Assembly (NCBI GenBank): GCA_003427395.1
Contig: BFEA01001198.1
Location: 41,353 to 73,397, forward strand
Origin: Chara braunii
Taxonomy: Eukaryota; Streptophyta; Charophyceae; Charales; Characeae
DNA: 32,045 nt
Direction: 5' to 3'
The notes beneath the pieces were generated by a model. It was not told the origin of the DNA. It ran no database searches and saw only the letters and a list, made by a program, of their open reading frames with translations. Position numbers and translations under genes: made by a program. Below are positions 1 to 10,228 of the stretch, in pieces (positions within the stretch are counted from its first letter, which is position 1; every line of letters begins with the position of its first letter).

Positions 1-17
1 GTCTATCCTTTTGTTGT

Positions 18-914
18 ATGAGTTATCCAGCTTTCCGTTCGATGGTTTCTAAGAAAAAGATGGAACAGGAAGTCATGTTGGTACTGGTAAAGAAAGTCGG
101 TGAGTCTTCTTCTTCCTGTCCTCCGACGATTGAAAGTCTTCTCTCTGAATATAAGGATCTGCAGAAAGAACCCACCGGAATTACTGAACGCACTATAAAG
201 CATACTATTGACATTATTCCGGGTACTAAAATTCCCAAGGGCCCTATCTATCGAATGTCTTCCAGGGAACTTGAGGAATTAAAGAAGCAACTGCAGGACC
301 TTACTGACAAGGGATGGATTCGCCCTAGTTCATCTCCTTATGGAGCACCTGTCTTGTTTGTGCCCAAAAAGGAAGGTGAATTGCGTCTATGTATTGACTA
401 TCGAGGGTTGAATGCCGTCACTGTCAAGAATGTCGAACCACTCCCTCGCATCGACGATTTACTTGACCAACTACAGGGATGCAAGTACTTTGGTAAAATT
501 GATCTGAAGTCTGGGTACCATCAGATCGAGGTGGAACCTGCAGATCAACACAAGACTGCCTTCCGGACCAGGTATGGCCATTGTGAGTTTATGGTGATGC
601 CCTTCGGATTGACTAATGCTCCTGCTACATTCCAACGGTCAATGAACGAGTTATTTCGTCAATGGTTGGATCAGTTCGTCATCGTTTATCTGGATGACAT
701 TCTCGTATATAGTAAAACATTGGAAGAACACGAGAAGCATCTTCGTCTAGTTTTGAGTAAGTTGCGAGAAGGCAACTTCAAAATCAACCCGAAGAAGTCT
801 GAGTTCGCTAAGTCTGAAGTTTTATACTTAGGACATATAGTGAACCAAGATGGCCTCAGGCCTGAAGAAAAGAAAATATCAGCAATTAGAGACTGCCACA
901 ACCTAAGTCTGTAA
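18..914 (+). pseudogene. Element A reverse transcriptase domain
   Basis: The frame encodes about 298 residues of gypsy reverse transcriptase, which copies element RNA into DNA in virus-like particles. Visible motifs are [19 protein letters not shown] (residues about 114-132), [11 protein letters not shown] (160-170), [13 protein letters not shown] (194-206) and the catalytic YLDD box (224-227), all intact. The protease lies outside the window or is lost. The frame ends at 914 because one G is missing in the codon after IRD near position 893; the thumb and connection continue in another frame from about 905. The given start is only the first ATG in an already open frame and is not a real initiation site. 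Confidence 0.9.
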
Positions 915-1657
915 CTGAGCTACGATCTTTTCTTGGCTTGGCAAGCTACTATAGGAAATTTGTCAGGAACTTCTCATTGATCGCTGCACCAATGAGAAGA
1001 TTGTTAAAGAAAGGAGCGATCTGGTTGTGGGACAAGGATTGTGAGTCCTCGTTCAAAAAGGTAAAGTACGCTCTGACTCACTACCCTGTTCTGAAAATTG
1101 CTGATCCATCTCTTCCCTTTATTGTCACCACTGATGCAAGTCAGTATGGGATTGGCACAGTTCTTCAACAAAACGACGACAATGGTTTCAGACCAATTGA
1201 GTTTATGTCTGCACGATTGCCATCTAAAAAGGTTGCCAATTCTACTTATGAAAGGGAATTGTATGCGTTAGTCTGTGCCTTAGACACCTGGAAACACTAT
1301 CTATTAGGGAGACACTTCACTNTGTACTCAGACCACTCTACCCTAAAGTGGATAAAGACACAGCCTAGGCTCTCAAATAAACTAGTACGATGGTCTGCAT
1401 TCATTGATACTTTTGATTTTGAGTTGAACACTATCAAAGGTAAGTCTAACGTTNTTGCAGATNCATTGNNTAGAAGATGTGATTTCTTTGGTGCCATTGT
1501 CTCTTACCTAGACGTTGGGAATGATCTAAAAGATAGAATTCGCCAAGGCTATGTTAATGATCCTATATGGAAACCTATCATGGATGTCCTTGCAAAAGAC
1601 CCGAGTCTACTTCCTAACTCATTTCATCAGCAGATCGATAATCATAGGGACTGGTAA
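905..1657 (+). pseudogene. Element A RT thumb/connection and RNase H
   Basis: This frame continues element A after the one-base deletion. It begins with the conserved ELRSFLGLASYYRKF segment of the RT thumb and then carries RNase H, which degrades the RNA strand of the RNA/DNA hybrid. The catalytic carboxylates are present: Asp in VTTDASQYG, Glu in YERELYAL, Asp in YSDHSTL, and the last Asp beside ADxLxRR. Undetermined bases give four unknown residues, three of them around the last acidic site. The frame ends at 1657 in sequence without homology, so integrase has been lost by truncation. Confidence 0.85.
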
Positions 1658-1851
1658 TGTTGACGAGTATCATCACGTCTGGGCTCATTGCAAAATGCTC
1701 TAGTCTATTCGTGGGGAGCAGCATGTGCTGGGAACTGGGCCCTGTGTCTCATATCGAATTATACAGATCATTGAGAACATTTGAGGTCTTTTGAGGTCAT
1801 TTGAGATACCGGGGCCATTACCCGGCTTACTCGGCTTCGGCTGAGTTGGCT
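1658..1851. other. Junction between fragments A and B
   Basis: This stretch separates the end of A (plus strand) from the broken end of B (minus strand). I see no coding homology. It contains a four-fold 10-bp period beginning TTGAG at 1771, 1781, 1791 and 1801, and two small hairpins at 1809-1825 and 1829-1846. Confidence 0.5.
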
Positions 1852-2588
1852 GGTGAATCTTACATCCCTATCACTTACTATGGACGTAGGGAGTCCAAAA
1901 TCGCGTACCCAGTTATCGAAAAACAGGTTGATGACAAGGTCAGTTTTAGTGGTTTCTGGCAAAGCGATTAATCTGGCATACTTGGTGAACATGTCGACGA
2001 TGACGAAGACATGTCTTTTACCGCTTTTGCTGGTCACAAGAGTATCCATGAAATCCATGGACACGCTTTGACCAGGTCCAACAGGTAGGCAAGGGCTTTA
2101 TCAACCCAAGCGGTGCCTGCATTCTAGGCTTGTCACGTTGACAAACTTGGCAAGTCTCTACATATCTTTTTGCATCATTCATCATCGCGGGCCACCAAAA
2201 TCTTTGAACTGGTTTCGTTGATGTCTTTTTATACCCAAAATGACCAGTTGCGTCATGGCATTCTCCTAAAAATAATCTACGAAGAGACTCTCTATCTGGG
2301 ACACATAGTCTTTTATTCCCTGCGTTCTCAAGAAACAGCAAGCCATTTACCATTGTAAATTCGTCAGAAGTTACTTTATCTTTCGCTTCTAACTTACGAA
2401 TGATCTCAAACATTACTGGATCTTGATCATAGGCTTCCACCAAGGATCGAGTTACATCGTCTGATATACCAAACTCGGCCACTAGCGCGCCCAGATAATC
2501 TGCCCTACGCGATCGTGCATCTGCCACTTTGTTATACTCTCCCTTGATTGGGTCAAGTTGATAGTCATACATGTCTATCACTTGACTC
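1852..2588 (-). pseudogene. Element B, distal part: RNase H end and integrase fragment
   Basis: Read on the minus strand, this begins inside RNase H (VIDMYDYQLDPIKGEYNK, then VADARSRRADYLGAL), then gives the integrase zinc-binding domain: ECHDATGHFG with its His pair, and CQVCQRDKP with its Cys pair. A frameshift near 2080 moves the reading into the catalytic core, where the first Asp (MSMDFMDTL) and second Asp (IVSDRDVRF) are seen. Homology breaks at about 1852, so the catalytic Glu and the C-terminus are missing. The RNase H N-terminal half is found at 11629-11893, separated by insertion of element C. Confidence 0.88.
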
Positions 2589-3515
2589 TGCAATCAGACT
2601 CGTTCTCATTCACACTTCTCGTACATGCAAACAGGTGCACAGCATACTGGCGACAAGCGCCCACTCAAAACTCAGAGATATGGTAACTCAGTTCATGTAC
2701 AAACTCGCTTCCATGGCTATGGCGACTCAACGCCCACACAACTCTTTTTGTTCGCATGTCATGGATCACCCTGGATATCCCACACGTATCTCTCTGAACA
2801 CACACACTCACACACACACACGCGCGCTGAACACTAATTACAGCTATGGCCGCCACTACCCTATCGTTATGCCCACTTCGTCCTCGGGCTCACTGCAGAC
2901 ATCCTTGCACAAGTCGTTGTGCCAGCGCTTCCGTATGGCTCACGCAGGAATCAATGAATGGTTGGGCGCTGCCTCTTGATTTATACTTCTGCAGTGCGTT
3001 GGTCTGGCCCTTTCCCATGCCCGAAGTGCACATAGTCCCATGCGGTACTTGTTGGACTGGACCAGGACTGACTGGGGACTGGGACTGCTGACTCAGCACG
3101 GGTAGACTCCACCACTTGACCACTTGCCTCGTCACTTGCCCACTTGCCTCAGTCTAAACGTGGGCAACTTCGAAAGGCCACTGCTGGGACCTTCCGGAAG
3201 GCCGTAGACTTGGCCTTTCGTGACTGTAGCAGCTACGACTCTGACCCTTCTCGACTGTAGCAGCTACGACCTTGACCTTTCGGGAAAGCTACAACTACGA
3301 CGTCTAGACCTGACTAAGACTCCTACTCGACAGGTCTACAGATTGAACCCCTGCGACCTCAGGACCCTACGACAGTCTACCACTATTACAAATACACCGG
3401 TCACAGGTTCAACTCTAAGGGCAGACACAGATACTATACACAGGTAAAAAGTGGGAACTAGGGATTGAGCCCTGGGATCTGCATCAACGACTGCGAATTG
3501 GTGAATACCGTTTCA
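2589..3515 (-). repeat. 3' LTR of element C
   Basis: This 927-bp LTR runs on the minus strand from TGAAACGG at 3515 to the terminal TGCA at 2589. The part from 3034 to 3515 aligns with 11149-11628, with about 19 substitutions and one 2-bp indel by eye. It contains two copies of the 31-bp U3 repeat with core GTAGCTGCTAC (3226-3236 and 3257-3267 in plus-strand order), a TATA box, and a short CA-rich microsatellite near 2805-2825 toward its 3' end. Confidence 0.9.
2979..2985 (-). promoter_or_regulatory. TATA box of element C 3' LTR
   Basis: TATAAAT on the minus strand, in the context AAGTATAAATCAAGAGGC. The same motif in the same context lies in both LTRs of element D (20756 and 28932), which supports it as the core promoter of the family. 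Confidence 0.6.
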
Positions 3516-3530
3516 CTCCCGCCGGCCTAA
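3516..3530 (-). other. Polypurine tract of element C
   Basis: Purine-rich CGGCGGGAG directly abuts the TG of the 3' LTR on the minus strand, the expected site for plus-strand DNA priming. Element D has the same sequence at the same place. It is short and not wholly purine. Confidence 0.6.
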
Positions 3531-3553
3531 ATTCGAGGTCCTCCAAGAATAAC

Positions 3554-4207
3554 TCAGTCCAAGGTAGGACCTTTACCTTTTCGATCTCTCTCGTAGGCTC
3601 TTAATATATCGGGAGTTGTCTCTAGAAGTTCTACTCTCGTGAACCAGCGGTCATCCTCCGGTTCCTGATATGCAAACCGAACCTTATACTGCTTCTGTGG
3701 ACGACCTCTACCTTCTGTTCTGAACACATTTTCATCTACAATGTCGTCAATGTCATATCTTTCGTCCATGTCTGGAGGGATCATGGATCGTCTAGAGGGA
3801 AACTGCTGACTTGTGACACGGCAGTAACTCTGATGCATGAAACACAGGGTAGGTGTGGAGGTGTGCTGGGATCTCTATAGTGTAGGACGGCCCATCCTCT
3901 CCGCCCTTGACTTCTAGAACTGGCCACGGTCCTCTGTACGCGGCAGTAACTTCTGCGAGATGTTCTCTTTAGGTGCAAACTCTTTAGACTTAACCCAGAC
4001 CAAGTCGCCCACCTGAAACTGTGACCGGCGACGGTGCTTATTAGCTTGCTCTATCATACGGTGCTGGGCCTTCCTGAGGTTCTCAATAACAGCAGCTATC
4101 TCTCTCTCATGTTGTATCGCAAACTCCCTGGTACCAGGCGGTAGCCTGTGAATCTGATCTCGGTTCAGTCCTTCAAGTGGACAAATGTACACTGTTATTA
4201 TAGGCAC
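3554..4207 (-). pseudogene. Element C integrase C-terminus and chromodomain-like tail
   Basis: Minus-strand frames encode the end of pol. They show LNRDQIHRLPPGTREFA, the integrase C-terminal module (FQVGDLVWVKSKEFAPKEN), the junction HTYPVFHAS, and a chromodomain-like segment with KQYKVRFAYQEPEDDRWF followed by AYERDRKGKG and a stop at 3554. Chromodomains of gypsy integrases guide insertion toward particular chromatin. At least one single-base deletion near 3950 and another shift near 3840 split the reading frame. Relative to D, about 51 bp are missing at about 4185, between the core and this module. Confidence 0.85.
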
Positions 4208-4700
4208 TGGCTACCTTGGGTAACATCTCGTCCCAGTTAGTCTGATCAGGTCTAATGTACATGCGCAAAACTTGTTGCAGGATCTTGTTCATTTGTTATG
4301 TCTGACCGTTAGTCGCTGGATGGCGGCCAGACGACATCAACAACTTAGACCCATAGACTCTCATCAGTTCCTGCCAGTTCTGGCTGGTAAAGCGACTATC
4401 TCTATCACTAACTATGGACAACGGGACTCCATGCTCACTAATCCGAAAATAAAAAAACTTTTGTATTACTAATTTTGTGCGTGCCTCGGCAGGCAAGGGA
4501 ACGAAAATGGCATACTTGCTAAACCTATCAACTACGACCATGACTTGGCTCTTGCCATGTCTACTCTTGACACCGACGTCCATAAAGTCAATCGAGACTG
4601 AATCTCCAGGCTGATCTGGAATAGGCAAGGTCTGAGAAGACCTAGAAGGGCACGCGTAGTAGTCTGGTTCCTCTGACAGACTTTTTACAACTGCGGACAT
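4208..4700 (-). pseudogene. Element C integrase catalytic core
   Basis: The core joins element cDNA to chromosomal DNA. On the minus strand the first Asp lies in SVSIDFMDVG and the second in IVSDRDSRFTSQ. The catalytic Glu position, which in D reads NGQIEQMNK, reads NGQT-stop-QMNK here: the Glu codon is TAA at 4296-4298. The frame is also shifted from the upstream zinc domain near 4690, where the second Cys pair is spoiled. This copy cannot make an active integrase. Confidence 0.9.
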
Positions 4701-5562
4701 ACTCTATGCAGTCATTTTTCATTCCTGGCCATGTATACGCGTGCATGAGATTGACTACAGTCTTTTGCCAACCGAAGTGTCCCTCTGTATCATGGCATTC
4801 CCCTAGAATCAGACTACGGATCTCCTCATTGTTGGGAATGCACAGGCGGTCTGCTACATTAGTCTTCTCAAACAACAGTCCCTCTGTAGTGCGGTAATCT
4901 GGCTCGGTCTCTGGTGACTCCTCAACGAGGAGGTCACTATAGATAGGGTCCTCCGCATACGCCTGTCTAACTTTCTCTTGCAGGTCACGCCCTATGTCCA
5001 GATAGTGAACTATAGCTCCAAAGTAATCTGATCTCCTACTTAGAGCATCCGCAACTACGTTGTACTTGCCCTTCACTGGCTTGAGCTCAAAGTCATATTG
5101 GTCTATCTCAGCGGCCCACCTAGTCAACTTAGGTGTCATCTTGGCCAGTGTCTTCAAACATCTGAGCGTTTCGTGGTCGGAGTACACTTTGAAGTGCCTC
5201 CCAAGCAGGTAATGCTTCCAGTGCTCTAAGGCCTGCCTGAGAGCGTAGAGTTCTCTCTCATACGTCGAGGTGGCTACCTTCTCTGAGGGCATCCTCGCTG
5301 ACATGAACTTTACGGGTCTGTAGCCATTGCCATCGTCTTGTTGTAACACAGCGCCTATCCCATACTGACTTGCATCCGTGGTGACGACAAATGGCAAGGA
5401 CGGATCTGCGACCTTGAGGACAGGGTACTCACTCTATCAATGCGCCCTTTAACCTCTTTAGCGCAGACGTACAGTCTTTATCCCACTGCCAGATTGCCTC
5501 TTTCTTAAGCAACCTGCGCAAGGGAGCGGTGATAGAAGTTCCTCACGAACTTCTTGTAGTAG
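4642..5562 (-). pseudogene. Element C RT thumb, RNase H and integrase zinc domain
   Basis: The main frame (5397 to 4642) holds a complete-looking RNase H: VTTDASQYGIG, YERELYAL, YSDHETL and VVADALSRRSDYFGAI, each with its acidic residue. It then gives the integrase zinc-binding region, ECHDTEGHFGWQK and YVRSCK, where the frame is lost just before the second Cys. Between 5398 and 5562 the RT thumb and connection are broken by small indels, including a short insertion near 5430 with repeated GAGT and a deletion near 5530. Confidence 0.85.
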
Positions 5563-7245
5563 TTAGTTAGGCCTAGGAACGACCGCAACTCTGTCAACGT
5601 GCGGGACGTGCCAATCTCTAATTGCCGCTATCTTGTTGTCCTCAGGCTTAATGTCATCTCCGTCTAATACGTGGCCCAAGTACAAAACCTGTGTCTTGGC
5701 CCACTCGAACTTCTTCGCATTGATCTTGTAGTTTGACTCTCTCAATTTCTCCAAGACCTGCCTCAAATGACCCGGATGCTCTTGGAGTGTCCTACTGAAA
5801 ACTAGGATGTCGTCTACATAGACTACGACAAACCTATCTAACCAAGGCCAAAATAGATCGTTCATACATCGCTGAAACGTAGCTGGCGCATTGGTCAGTC
5901 CAAAGGGCATAACTATGAACTCATAATGCCCGTACCTAGTCCGGAACGCAGTCTTGTACTGGTCATCAGGATGGACTTCTATCTGATGATAACCGGACTT
6001 CAAATCTATCTTTGAAAAATACTTGCAACCCTGCACCCGATCTAAGAGATCGTCTATCCTGGGCAATGGTTCAACATTCTTGACTGTAATCGCATTCAGA
6101 CCCCTATAGTCTATACACATGCGGAACTCTCCTTCCTTTTTGGGGACAAACAAAACAGGTGCTCCAAAAGGAGACGAACTGGGCCTAATCCAACCCTTCT
6201 TAAGGAGCTCGTCCAACTCCTTGTGCAACTCCTCTAACTCTCTAGGGGACATCCTGTAGACTGCTCCCTTAGGAGTTCTACTGCCAGGCTCTATCTCTAT
6301 CCTGTGCTCGATTGGCCGCGACACTACTCCTGTCGGCGGCTCAGACAAGTCTTTAAACTCTTCCAGCAACTTGGCAATGGCTGGATCCGTGGAACTAACC
6401 TCTTCCTTAGGCTCAATGGCAGGTCTAACATGCACTACAAAGACCTGGTCTTCTAACTGCTCCTTTCTCACTAGTCGCGCGAACGCGGGAGCACTGAGGC
6501 AGCAATGTGCCAAGGAGTTGTCTACTCCTGACACATGGAACAGGCGAGCAGTCTTAACTTCGCATGACGGACTAGGGAGCCTACACTCATGCTCTCTCAA
6601 ATGGAGTGTGGCCCCTGCCGCCTCTCCCCAGTCCATGCCTAGGACTATATCAAATGGAAGGTCATCCTGTACGAGGAGAGTAAGGGAATGGAGAACTTTC
6701 TCCACCTCCCCATCCTTCTCTAGGCGAAAGTACGCCTGGACTCCCTCTACGTAGTCCTCAACACGCATAGTGCGGTTGTCTGCGAGGACACTAACTATCG
6801 GGTCTGCTAATTTTTGGACTTTCAATCCTAGCCTCAACTTTTTCAGCACTCTACGGCTAATGTAACTGCGGGTGGCCCCTGAATCTATAAGGGCCCCAAC
6901 TCTACTCCTGAAAACTTCTACATCTACTAACACTAACTGCCCTTTACTGTCTTTCTTCATTTTGGCTAAGGCTGGCATCCTCTCCTTTAACTCTTTTGCC
7001 ACGCCTGTGAGGGACGTGCCTAGAGAGACACTGACACAAGCAGTCTCTGGACAGCTAACTAGGCGCGGGCCTGCAATCTCTGTTGAAGGCACATGTGGTG
7101 TGGGAGTTTCCTCTATGCGCGCACTCGCTTCCCCACATGGCCTAAGAGTAGGGGCAGTTGCAACCCCTACCGGCGGCTGCCTTTTGATTCCTGGGACGGG
7201 CCTGTCTATACTTAGGGCAGTATTTGATAATATGGGCAGGGTCAC
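5563..7245 (-). pseudogene. Element C protease and reverse transcriptase
   Basis: A 560-residue open frame, the longest in the window. It carries a retropepsin-type aspartic protease with LIDSGATRSYIS (catalytic Asp at residue 121) and the flap-side LGMDWGE motif near 203-208, then RT with [19 protein letters not shown] (367-385), [11 protein letters not shown] (412-422), [13 protein letters not shown] (446-458) and the active-site YVDD (476-479). All four look functional. The frame ends after IRDW because of a small indel near 5610. Its first ATG lies inside the gag zinc-knuckle region in a different frame, so pol overlaps gag. Confidence 0.9.
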
Positions 7246-7246
7246 C

Positions 7247-9146
7247 TCAGTAAATGCACTGCACCTGCTCCATTCGTTGTTGCCACACTCTCTGCTCTAG
7301 GCCCAAATCTTCCCAGGGCCGGCCTTGTGGCCAACCCGAGTGCCAACCTCCTGACCTCTGAGGTGACCTGCCACCTCGTCGCTGTGGGGACCGACTGGGA
7401 CCTTGGCGATTTGGCGGGGGGCCTTGACCCCTACCTCCCGCTTGGCGGTTCCCCGGACCACCAACCCCCTGTGCGGCCGATCCTCGACGTCCCATGGCCT
7501 GGCCCCTTTGGCCCTGGCCTCCCCCTCTACCTGGCGGCCTCCCTCCAGCCGCAACAACAGCATAAGACCTCCCCTGTCCTAAGCTACTGTCCTCCTCATC
7601 GAGGCCCCACTCAATCTGACCGTATGGGACCTCGTCAGTACCACCTTCGTCTAAAGTAAGGATCAAATGATCCTTGGCCCTGACCTGGCCTGAGATGGTA
7701 CCACCCTTCCACTTTTTGCCCTTGCCAGAAAGTGGAAACTGGCATAGACTTGGCCTCAAACAAGACCACTTCCCTACTCAACGAATCATACATGATGTTG
7801 GGCTGCTGGGTCTTGCCAAAAGAGTGCCCTCTCAGGGGCTCTGGCATGGCACGATAAAATAACCGGACCAATTGGGTCTCTGTGACCCCATGGTCCAGGA
7901 CAGCCACCAAGTCGTCCATGACAGCTTTGAGTGCTTTCGCACTCCTCCACTGCCGCGAGTGAATGGTCTGAAGCTTATCAGAGGCCCTGACGCCTCTCGC
8001 GGGATCAGCAAATCGCTCTCTCAGGAGTTTGAGGAACTGGGGAAGTGAGGTGGTCTTTGAGTATGCAACCATGTTGTTTTCACAACCGGCTGCGCGCGCA
8101 AGGGACCTAGCAAAACTGGCTGCTTCATCTTTCAGGGACTGGAAGGCTACGAGGACTTGCTCCTCAAACAAGATGTGTTGTAAGTACACGTAACTATTAA
8201 CACTAGCCTCCCAATTATCAAAATTCTCCTCCTCCTTCCCGCCGTACGCGTCAAGAAATTTGAGCTTTACTGGGTCCTTGCGGGGGCGTGCTTCGGCTTC
8301 TACCGCAATGGCGCCAGCACAGAACTGTTGTGCGCTTTCCTTCATCTTTTTGACCTCGGTCCCGACGTGGGTTACCACGTCGTGCGCAAACTCCCTAAAC
8401 CCCGATCGGATGGCATGTAGGGTCACATCTTGACCCTTGACGGCCTGATGTTCCTCTACCGAAGCCTTGCTCAAGACTTCTTGGTACCCCAGGATCCTGT
8501 CTAATTTGACGGGGACCTCAGCTTGTGCTTGCACCTCCTGTCTACAGGCTTGAATCTCCTCAACTTCTCTCGCCACCCTATTGGCCTCCTCTCTCCTCCT
8601 CTTCTTCTCCCTCATCATTTTCAATTTCCATTCCAACTTTTTCTCGTCCTCTATCGTCTGGCGTTCCAGGGGATCTTCTATCATCTCCAATTCCCTGGCA
8701 AACACTTCCTTCTCCTCTTGCGAGACATATAGTTGTGCCTCCTCATCCTCCCCTAACGATAAATTAGCCACCCACTCTGTTATCTTCTTCTCCATCCACG
8801 CGTCCTCTCCCTTTGTGTCGCTTGTCTCCCCTATCTCTTCTCCACGTCTTCTTTCAAGGGGCTCTTCTTCTTCTTCGTCTTCCTCTTCCCCTGTTGCTGC
8901 TTCCTCTTCCGCAACCTTCCTTTTCTCTTCTTCCTCTCTCTCTAGCATCATCATCTTCTCTTTCTGAAATCTCAGTAGCTCCTCCTCCAATCTCTTCTTC
9001 TTTGTCGCGTGCTCCTCCTCAATGGCCTTTAACTTCACGTGCTTGAGCAGCTCTCTCTTCTCTTTCCTCTCCTTCAGGATGGCAGCAATCTGGGCCTGCT
9101 CGGACTCAGCGGGGGCAGTTCTCTTCCCACTACGTGTGTCAACCAT
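7247..9146 (-). pseudogene. Element C gag
   Basis: Gag forms the virus-like particle and binds element RNA. The likely ATG is at 9146 (VDTRSGK start); the frame is open 11 codons further up. The N-terminal third is a Lys/Glu/Arg-rich predicted coiled coil. The centre resembles retrotransposon gag capsid (FDNWEASVNSYVYLQ, then HSRQWRSAKALKAVMDDL and FYRAMPEPLRGH). A Gly/Gln/Arg-rich linker leads to the zinc knuckle. A 14-bp deletion relative to D near 7724 shifts the frame, and the second Cys codon of the knuckle is TGA (7247-7249). Upstream of 7724 the frame has no stops, unlike D. Confidence 0.9.
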
Positions 9147-9746
9147 GGTGATTGGTGCACAACCAGACAACGGTTCCACTCCTCACCACTGAGACTCTGC
9201 TCCCCCTGACTAACACACTGACTGACTCAATCTAAGACTTACAAAATCCGGACAGGATCCTATCAACTATGGTCTCTAGCCTAGACCTACTCTAAGGCTG
9301 TCACTACTAGACCTATTGCTGATCAGGAGGCATTTAAGGAGATCCCCCGTAACTCCTCAGGAATTATTTAATGTCGCAGACAGGACGACGCGATCAGCAG
9401 GTCTCTCAACACTTAGACTGCCTGTTGTGCAGCCCACAACTCAGCTTTTCGGGCCTACCGTGCCACACCGAGCAGCCCGCCGGTCTGTACCGGTCCTTGG
9501 GAGGGTTCGTGTCCTCCGGGACAGTCGAGTCATCAGACACAGTCTTTAGCCCTACTTAGTCCGGAAGGGGTTTGGTCAAAGAGGCCCTATCCTTCATCCA
9601 CTGAGTTCCTACACCTAGACAGAAGAGACTCAATGCAGAAAGAAGAGATAGACAGACTTTACTTCAGCAAGTACCACAGAGGTGTGCACATCCATAGGGC
9701 GAGGGGATAGGTTGAAGGCTTGGCGAGATTATACCGGCTCCAGCTT

Positions 9747-9858
9747 GGTCAACTTCGTGGTCAACGATCTTGGTCAACGCCTTGGTGAACGCTCGGTCAA
9801 CGCTACTGTCAACCCCTGGTCAACCCCCGGTCAACTCCCGGTCAACTCTTCCGGTCAA
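9747..9858 (-). repeat. TTGACC array in element C leader
   Basis: Eight exact GGTCAA (TTGACC on the minus strand) occur at 9747, 9759, 9772, 9795, 9818, 9829, 9840 and 9853, with degenerate copies at 9784 and 9808. The spacing is 11-13 bp or twice that. TTGAC[C/T] is the W-box core bound by plant WRKY factors; that use here is inference. Confidence 0.8.
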
Positions 9859-9975
9859 CTTCCTCCGGTCGGCTACGGCTGTCGGCTTCACTTTTGTCGC
9901 CACCCTTCTCCTTCCTTTTTCCTTCCTTTCTCCTTCCTCGCCTCCTTTCTCGCCACCCCGACTGTCTTCTTCCCT

Positions 9976-9999
9976 TTTTTTTTTTTTTTTTTTTTTTAT
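9976..9999. repeat. Homopolymer T tract in element C leader
   Basis: A run of about 23 T on the plus strand, that is, A in element sense. Element D has a run of about 23 A at the matching place (about 21962-21984). Confidence 0.8.
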
Positions 10000-10176
10000 C
10001 GTCTCTCTCCTCTCCTTCTCAGCTACGGCATCTCTCTCCCTTCTCAGTCTCCTCTTCCACCTTCTCCCTCAACCTCCTTCGTTCTCTGTGGTCAAGCTCC
10101 GCGGCTATGGCCGCCTCTCACTTCGTGGGACTGCACGGCACACTTCAGAGGTAAGTGACAACCAAACTTGTATCGC

Positions 10177-10180
<4 letters not shown>

Positions 10181-10228
<48 letters not shown>
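10181..10228. repeat. (CT)n microsatellite at gap edge
   Basis: An uninterrupted CT dinucleotide run of at least 48 bp ends at the assembly gap. It corresponds to the GA repeat in the leader of element D. Confidence 0.95.

Larger units (their letters stand above)
1..1657 (+). mobile_element. Element A: Ty3/gypsy pol fragment (RT and RNase H)
   Basis: This is the 3' part of a protease-less pol segment entering from the left edge of the window. It holds the RT palm, thumb and RNase H in the usual gypsy order. The integrase is absent: homology stops near 1650, just after the RNase H/connection region, and no LTR is visible. Its RT is close to those of elements C and D but it is clearly a separate lineage, since the region after RNase H differs. 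Five undetermined bases lie at 1322, 1454, 1463 and 1469-1470. Confidence 0.9.
9147..10228 (-). other. Element C 5' leader (visible part)
   Basis: This untranslated leader lies between the gap and gag. It matches 21759-22819 of element D along its length. In element sense it holds a GA microsatellite, a CGGC-rich hairpin (GCGGC-CATA-GCCGC), a run of about 23 A, a GA-rich stretch, the TTGACC array and about 500 bp of conserved non-coding sequence before gag. I found no convincing ATG-started gene in it on either strand. Confidence 0.75.

Noticed and set aside
8523-9046. Ser/Leu-rich plus-strand frames
   Set aside because: Shadows of the Lys/Glu-rich coiled coil of the C gag on the other strand.
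9682-10158. Frame antisense to the C leader whose start is also seen in D (22285-21917)
   Set aside because: The shared part follows from DNA homology of the two leaders; the start is GTG, not ATG, the frames diverge downstream at the homopolymer run, and composition is low-complexity.
10148-10158. AG-GTAAGT, a good splice donor on the plus strand (antisense of C), with CAG-GTACGT at the matching place in D
   Set aside because: No acceptor, gene or transcript evidence; short motif beside a simple repeat.
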